Positions 57,113-64,000 of a stretch of 64,000 bases of DNA are shown one piece after another. The stretch is from positions 4,837,969 to 4,901,968 of the forward strand of contig OZ024897.1 of assembly GCA_964017195.1 (NCBI GenBank), given 5' to 3'. The notes under the pieces are model-generated. The model was not told where the DNA came from. It did not search any database and worked only from the letters and a program-made list of their open reading frames with translations. Both the position numbers and the translations under genes were made by a program. Each line of letters opens with the position of its first letter. Position 1 is the stretch's first letter. This DNA comes from Siderastrea radians (taxonomy: Eukaryota; Cnidaria; Anthozoa; Scleractinia; Rhizangiidae).

Positions 57113-59025
57113 TCAAGCCTGTGGAGGAGGTATTTCTTCCACGTAGATCCGGGACACTGAGTTCCAGCCGGTTTGAGCATCAGCAGATCCATAACCAGCA
57201 CAATTACCGACCCAGAATCCCACACCCACATTGCCCTTTCTGCCAACTTTCTCACAGACTCCTTCAATTTGTCGCACACGGTGTAAATTTTTCCTGCTGC
57301 TACTTCCATGGACCATGTAGACAATTCCATCAATAGCTGCCGGAGCTGAGCACTCTTTCCCATGGAAGGTGAAGTACCATCGTTTGCAGCAGTCATGGCA
57401 GTTGGTAATACGAAGAGCACCATTCCAGAAGACGCGCAGTCCTGTGTTGTCTGATGTTTTGTTGAATATACATTCCTGCGAAAATAAAAAAAAATCAAAA
57501 ACAGAGGACCTGACATGGAAACCACCAGCAGCGCTGCAATTCACATTTTATTGATGGATGTGTGATCTGGAAGTCATGGCATCAAATATTTGCTCTGCTA
57601 GCCCAATTTTCTTTCTCTGGACAGGTAATTGTCCATTTGGCACTTGCTCAATTTCCAAAATTCCTACTTTTAGTCTTAAGTAATTATTACGATTCACTAC
57701 TGCTGCATGTATGCAGCCCACAAAGCTGGAATTCTACCACTAGATTTTGTACTACATTTTAGTGTTACGGTGCATGTACAGTTAAGATCAAAATAAACAG
57801 CACATTTACCAGTAACAAGTACACACACAAGAAAGTGCAAACTTAGAGTCAGATGCTGAAAAGCAAATTTTATCACAATGTCCCTTTATCGGTTTATCCG
57901 TTTTTCACTGCTAGCGGAGTATTTACCCTGATCAATCCAGTATCCTTCCCGTCATTAACATTCTTAAAAACGCATTGTTCCCAGTTACGTCCTAATGATC
58001 CAGGAGCTCCCATGGGGCCAGGGGGACCTTGGCTGCCTTGAGGACCTGAATCGCCTTTGTTTCCAGGTAGACCCACTTTACCTGAGGGGCCTTTGGGACC
58101 TGGGGGACCTTGGCTTCCACGAGCCCCTGTATCACCCTTGTTTCCAGGTGCACCGGCTGGTCCTTGAGGTCCCTTAGGACCTTGAGGACCTTGACTTCCT
58201 CGAGGGCCTTTATCTCCCTTATTTCCTCTTGGGCCCATGGGTCCCTCAGGTCCGTGATTGCCAGGTGTTCCTGCTGGTCCGGCAGGTCCAGGGCTTCCAG
58301 GGATGCCGGGAATTCCTGGTACGCAGAAGCAAGCACTGTGACCACAAGTTCCATTTGAAGACGTCTTTTCAGGAGTGCTCTAAGTAAAGAGAGTGAAATG
58401 CAACAATTATTTGTGGTCCAATTTTGACCCAAATATTCCTGTATGAGTTGACTAACAAAATGTTTTGTGTAGAATGCTTTCTTAAATGGCTTTGTTAGAC
58501 TGCCAAATTCCATTTGTATGGCAACAAGAACTTTGTGGAGTTTTTGTTTTGTTTTGTTTTGTTTTGTTTGTTTTTTTGGAAGGGGGTTAATTTTTGGAGC
58601 AAACTCTATTTTTTGGGCTAAACCTTTCAAGGAAAACGTGCTCAAGATTGTTTTTTAATTGTAGATTGCTTGTTTTCTTACCGGAAACACAATAAAAATT
58701 CACAAGTTAAAGTTTCTGCAATAGTGAATGTAGGTTCTAGACTGATATGAAGGGTGTGCTTATCACGGTGCATGACGCCTTGGAGGAGAGGTGGGGAGAT
58801 TGCCTCCTAGGCAAACCCTGGTTAAGAAAGGAGTTGTGGCATAGCTACTGAAATCTTGTGCCCAGAACCTTCACACTGTCTAGTTAGCAGAGAGTTGCCA
58901 AAACGTACCTTCCTGTTGCTGCTGCTGTTTTCATTTGCAGAACACAAGATACATATACTCAGCAGTGCCAGCATTAGGCATAACATCGTACCAAGTGGTA
59001 TTGTCATCCAGGATTTTGCCATCAT
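57113..59025 (-). CDS. CTHRC1: CTHRC1-like secreted collagen protein, copy 3
   Basis: Three exons in phase 0, 310 codons, no lesion. Exon 1 (58,909-59,025) gives MMAKSWMTI and a hydrophobic signal peptide, ending AAG/GTACGT, with an acceptor (TTCACAG) just before the ATG exon. Exon 2 (57,927-58,379) encodes a Cys-containing linker (CGHSACFC) and 36 uninterrupted Gly-X-Y triplets, then GRNWEQCVF. Exon 3 (57,113-57,475) encodes the CTHRC1 C-terminal domain: [68 protein letters not shown]. As in the family it should be secreted and trimerise through the collagen stalk; the Wnt/PCP link is known only for vertebrate relatives. N-linked sites NKT and NSS are visible. This is the best preserved of the three copies, with an unbroken collagen repeat. 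Confidence 0.93.
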
Positions 59026-62000
59026 TTGACCTGTGAATACGAATACACTCTAATAAGAAAAATAGTGTTGTTCGAACTTTTGAAAATTGCACAGAATATT
59101 CTTTGGGAAATGACATTGGTTGTGTTTTATCGATTGAATTAACTTTGAATTTGATAATGATATTTAGAGCAAATTTGCTTTACATGGGCCTATAGTATTT
59201 TAGACAAATGAACTGAAATATGAATGAAGATACCTTACTTCTTTTAGTTCACCCCACGTTAACCTTGCAGAAATCTTATGTGGTAGTAGAATTAGGTCAA
59301 GAAACGATTCATTTCTAAAGGAGAGAAATTAGCTGTAATAAACCTGCCATAGCTCTGCCATAATTTGCAACTCTTTAATAACAATTAAACAAACATTCAT
59401 ACATTCATTCAAAGATAATTTGGAATTGGTTAAAAATTAATTTTGTGAACACTGCTCACGTTTTTGGAACGTTATACTTTTTTTTCTATTGCTATTTTCT
59501 TTAAAATCGTTTGCCAAAAGTTCTCTGTAAATCATTGCTAAAGAGGTATTGCTCTTAAGAAAGTTATCACAGGAGCCATTATCATCATCATTTTAAGCGA
59601 ATGTACTGAATTTATGAAAAATCGCTAGTTTAAGGTACTTACTAAATTCTAAATGTGTTAAGAAAGTGAAAGAGCATTTAAAATCTTCTAAAACCAATTG
59701 TCAAGATAAATCCTGCATAGTGAACTGATTGCCAAATTAAAGTTGCGCTTAGTGTAGTAACCTTAAGGTTTAATTACCAACCTTGTTAGTGTGGTTAATC
59801 ATCCAAAGAAAACTGACGCACTTCTCTCTATTACAGAACCTTTTATCTCTTCTGAACAGCCAAGTTTGACATGAAAACATGTTTTACACACGTTCTGGAG
59901 CTGATTACATGTGTGATGTGTAAATGTGGCAAGCACTCCTATTGGCTAGATCATTTCAGAATTGACCAGTAAAAAGCATCGTTTTGTTCTATGTTGTTTT
60001 GACAAGTTACAAGCTAAAACGAGTTTGAGGTTAACATGAAAATACCAAACACCCAAAATAAGACAGATGTTCTAATTGGTTGGAGCAATTCTGAATTGGC
60101 CAATGAGGAGACAGCTATCGTTATGCCTGTTTTCATTGTTTTGATTGGTTTCGCACGTTTAAACGTGATTTGGATATGATATTGTGCACAATAGGCCAGC
60201 AGCGAAATTAGTTGATGGACAATTTGCGACATAGTCTGTGACATTACGTTTTGCTTTGCATGTGGATCTTTCTTTTTTTTTTCTTTTTTTTTTCTAGCTT
60301 TTAACATTTCACACTGAAACCGCTTCAAAGCTGACTTAAACGGAGTATAACAAAACAATGCCTACTAGGGCAAAGATGAAATAGAACTTCTCAGTGAAAC
60401 TCAGCCACATGTAAAGGAATTTCTAATGATCTTTAATTTCAAGATTATTAGAAAGTCAAAAGTGTAAGACAAAATGATTGAAAGTAGAACATGCCCTTGC
60501 AGGTTTTGGATTTTGCAGTAGCAAACGACAAATACTCTTGCAAAATTAAGGTGGATTAGCTTAACTTATCAGAACAATACTTGCCCGGAAGGGTGATGGC
60601 TAAACATAACGATATATTATTTCACCAAAACCTTTATATATTAGCAAAATTTGGTTGAAAGTCACACGCAACCGAATGACTATCAAACAGTACGGACTAT
60701 AGTAAAGGTGTTGTGTTGAGTAAACGTGAATATAGATATTTATATGTTAGTGAAGAAACGTAAGCTTCAAGAGTAATTTTGATTGACTGTACAAAATTGG
60801 GAGTCATTCATTTTAGATCCCTCCCGCACTAAAATAAGCATATACAGCAAATGAATCATTAATTCCGTTTTCAAAGAAGTAGAAACTTGAGTAAAAAGAA
60901 AATAAATTTACGAGAACACGAAAGGTTTTTCCCACAAAATGGACTAATCCATGGAAAATAGTGTCTTGTTTTATTGCAAGTATTAATCTATGAATTTTTT
61001 AAATCGTTGGATGTTAATTAAATAAAGAAAGATGGTAAATGTTTTTCCATACTTTCAAAAGTAAGGCAGTTTATCCACTTACCTTTGTGGTAACCCATGT
61101 CCTAAGTTGTCTCAATGTGGCCAAATATCTAGATAGGAGAATAGGAGAAAACTAAGAAAAGATGTACGAGGTTAAATTGAACAGCAAAACTAGAAAATAA
61201 TTCATAGACGAGAACGAAACTACGAGCTTACACAGTTAGTCCTTTCTTGTCGCTGTTTGGAAGAAAATATTTTTTCTTTGTTAGGCTTTGTTGTGCTTTG
61301 TTTAATTTGCTTCTCGTCAGGACAAGTTTGTGAAACAGCATACGTAATAAAATTTTTTTCATGATTCCCACAATCAGTACAACTCGCTATAATGATCTAA
61401 TATTTGGACTGAATCGTCCAATCGGATAGCGTCTTCCATTCCTGTGTTGCTATCCTTTGCATTCTGAATTGATGTGAGAACAATATGTTTCTTTATTTGT
61501 ACAACAGTTTGGAATTCCGCAAAAAGGAACTAAACTTCGAAAATAAAATACCTGTAGAATGAGATTACAGTTATCTAATATATCGGTGTTTGCATCTTTT
61601 CTGCATTGAAGTATCTCGACACTATAAGTGTATTATTTATATAAGCGTACACCTTTCCTTTCTTCACGTCTAAGAAATCATACTCGAAGGCTGTCTGTGA
61701 ATCTCTTAAAATATTCTGTTATCTCCCTTGTTACAGCAAAGTTTAGCGTTTTTTTGTCTTGCAAAAATTTGAAGACGCCAAAAGAGTTGCTTGTTTACCA
61801 GTGGAGACGAACAACAAATTTATTTTCCAGATTCGTGGGTATTTAGCTTCTCGAAAATTTGGCCCTTAAAAAGCAAAAAGACCTTTGAACAGTTGTCGCG
61901 AGAGGTTCCTGCGATGCATGTAAACCAGAACTTGTTTCTCAACTCGCGTATTAATTCTAAAACACAATATCTTCCAACCATATTAAGTCTTGTTTTGGCT

Positions 62001-64000
62001 CTTTTGTTGTACTTTTATCGCTTTGATAAGTTACAGACGTGAGTCCAAAGATATGGCCGGATATTTTCTCCTGGTTTTATTTCTTGCTCAAGCCGATCGT
62101 AGTCAGCAACAGCGAACATTGCAAAATTCTGTGGCTAGGTCTGGGTGTCTATCAAATTCGAGAAAGGCAAAAAAAAAAACTACAACTAAAGTGTGCTTCC
62201 TTACAAGTGAAAATCACGAGAATGCTTGTACTATTTTTGACAGTTGAAGCCAAAATTGCCCTCCATCGTGAGTACTGTACATGTTGTATAAGAGCAACAC
62301 GATTATGTGTTTACCCGACTGTTATTATTTGTTGGGTTTGTCAAATTTACTGCCATTAAATTCTAAATAATTTTAGAGGTCAGTCGCTTTTGTTGCAGTA
62401 AAAGCTACGAATGACAGGAAGCAAAAGCGATCCTAGAAGAAGCCACTTTTTTCCTTGATAGACACTGAGGAGTCTAGAATGTGGGATTTTGCTGCATTCA
62501 GTGCAGTCAGCTCTTGAAATAAAACGTGAACATTACGCGAACTTGTTTGTACCTTTATCTTTGAGGGAACGAACGTCAAATGCCTGACTCGATAGTTTCT
62601 TTCAAGGTCAGTTTGTCACGATCGAATGCAGTCCTTATCAAAAGCTCTAAAAGAAGCGAAAAGCTTATCATTAATCTGCTGACAATTTTTTGGCGAGAAA
62701 ACCATAGAATGCATACCAGTTGACGTATAACCAAACATAAGCAACCAAAATCACTTGCCTGTTAGGTAATTCAGTACCAAGAGTGTCCGGCGAAAACAAG
62801 AAGCTGAAAGGGTAAATGAAATGAGATTGTTAAAATTGAAATGAAAACAGGTAAATAACCAGGAAGCAATGATAATCAACAAAGCTGCTCCGTGCTTACA
62901 TTGTTAGCGTCTTCATGCAGTCTTTTCTTGCCAATTTTGAGAAGTGTTGATCTTTTTTACTTTGTTTAGTTAGGTCTCGTCAGAACAAGTTCGTTCCATT
63001 CTAAAAGACTCCAATGGTTTAATTAATCACTGATTCGTTGCGTGAAATAAGTGTTTTCCATATCAATTTTTAATTTATAATTGAAAGGGACTCTTAGGCC
63101 AAAGAATAGCAAGACAGTGAATTTAGTAAATTTAGAAAAACCTTCTTCGATCGACTCAGTTGATCAACGTTTTCAACTGCCATTAAACTTCGATGAAACG
63201 GTAACACGTACAGCTCCGAGTAGCTAAACGGTTCAAACTGACCTGACCTGACGTAACTGGTCAGTGCGAAAAGTCTGTGAACCTCTTTCTTTTTTCTGTT
63301 GTTACTTCTTGTAAGTGTGGACATAACAAAATTCTGTGCTGGATCTGGTCGAAGGGTTGCTATTAAATTACTACACTTGGATTTTGTGTTTTATAAAAGT
63401 GTAGGTATTTGCGACACAGTTTTTACAAAATTGCTATATTCCACGGAACAAGAGATGCCTCATAATGCTCGGTTTTTTCTTGTTTTCATGCTAGCCAGAT
63501 TGGTATGTAAACCTAGCAGCAATATTATCAGCGGTAATATTATTGCAGTTGCTACTCAGTAAATCAATGTCAGACAATTTGCTACATTGGTTCGTTTTGC
63601 TTGTATTAAACGTCTTTCAAAACCAAAAGTAAGAAGTTATTTTGTATTATTTGTGCGGGAAAAAATGCTTATAGCAGAATGTGAAATTAGTCAAAACGGA
63701 AATTAAACTCTCCCCGACGTTGATGTTACAGAACTGGTGTAAAATGGGCCCCACAATTTTTTTAATGCGTGAGTGATTTAAATCTCATCAATCAACGAAA
63801 AGTTGTTCTAAGAAATAACTTTTGTCTACGAATTCACACAATCTAATACACGTGGACAACCTTAGCGAGAAAAAAACCGTTAAATGTGTGCCACACTGAA
63901 TTTTAGTGAACATGTTTATTCTTCACCTTTCAAGTAATTCTGATCAGCGTCTGCATGCTTGTCTGAGAGGAAACGAAATCTAAACGAAGAAAGAGAAAGA
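59026..64000. other. Unit 3 upstream region of CTHRC1-like copy 3
   Basis: Collinear with 10,130-15,560 and 27,882-28,390 of unit 1, lacking the 13,037 MITE and the 12.3-kb CACTA-like element. It retains the 46-bp candidate exon (61,083-61,128). The small open frame at 61,990-62,247 corresponds to 13,785-13,991 but its start is not shared. No supported gene. RAD51C exons 3-7 of this unit, if present, lie beyond the right edge. Confidence 0.5.

Noticed and set aside
1..64000. CRISPR arrays, rRNA or tRNA genes, bacterial operons
   Set aside because: The tandem arrays lack the uniform repeat plus unique spacer pattern of CRISPR; no cloverleaf or rRNA core sequence noticed; gene structure is eukaryotic.

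Overview
The window is eukaryotic and intron-rich, with moderately AT-rich non-coding DNA and many small inverted-repeat transposons. Gene content (RAD51C, an expanded CTHRC1-like collagen family, a Crypton-type tyrosine recombinase, an L1/Tx1-like LINE) suits an anthozoan cnidarian, probably a stony coral. That placement is inference, not read from a marker gene.

The backbone is a segmental duplication seen three times. Each unit pairs exons of the recombination gene RAD51C on the + strand with a CTHRC1-like secreted collagen gene on the - strand. In the one unit that keeps the 5' RAD51C exons, the collagen gene lies inside RAD51C intron 2. Unit 1 runs from about 1,190 to 36,000, unit 2 from about 36,000 to 50,440, and unit 3 from about 50,450 past the right edge. 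CTHRC1-like copies 1 (7,194-10,129) and 3 (57,113-59,025) are intact three-exon reading frames. Copy 2 (38,655-40,713) is broken. RAD51C gene 0 (only its last exon, 1,188-1,361) may be intact. Gene 1 (3,746-37,072) has a frameshift and a stop in exon 2. Gene 2 (48,202-52,910) has no exons 1-2, an 8-bp deletion in the Walker B exon and a frameshifted last exon.

Comparing the units exposes mobile elements together with their empty sites. The largest is a 12,321-bp CACTA-like transposon (15,561-27,881). It has 25-bp perfect inverted repeats starting CACTG, an AAG target duplication, and an uninterrupted site in unit 3 at about 63,452. It has dense subterminal repeats, including about 1.6 kb of a ~31-bp tandem unit at the right end, and no transposase I can recognise. 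It carries a 9-bp minisatellite, itself interrupted by a 5'-truncated L1/Tx1-like LINE. A second CACTA-like element (53,227-55,336) lies in unit 3. A Crypton-like element with an intact 453-codon tyrosine recombinase lies downstream of RAD51C exon 7 in unit 1. Several MITEs and foldback elements complete the picture.

Apart from the two collagen genes, the recombinase and the LINE fragment, most of the window is intron, pseudogene or repeat. Most open frames are chance or repeat-driven.
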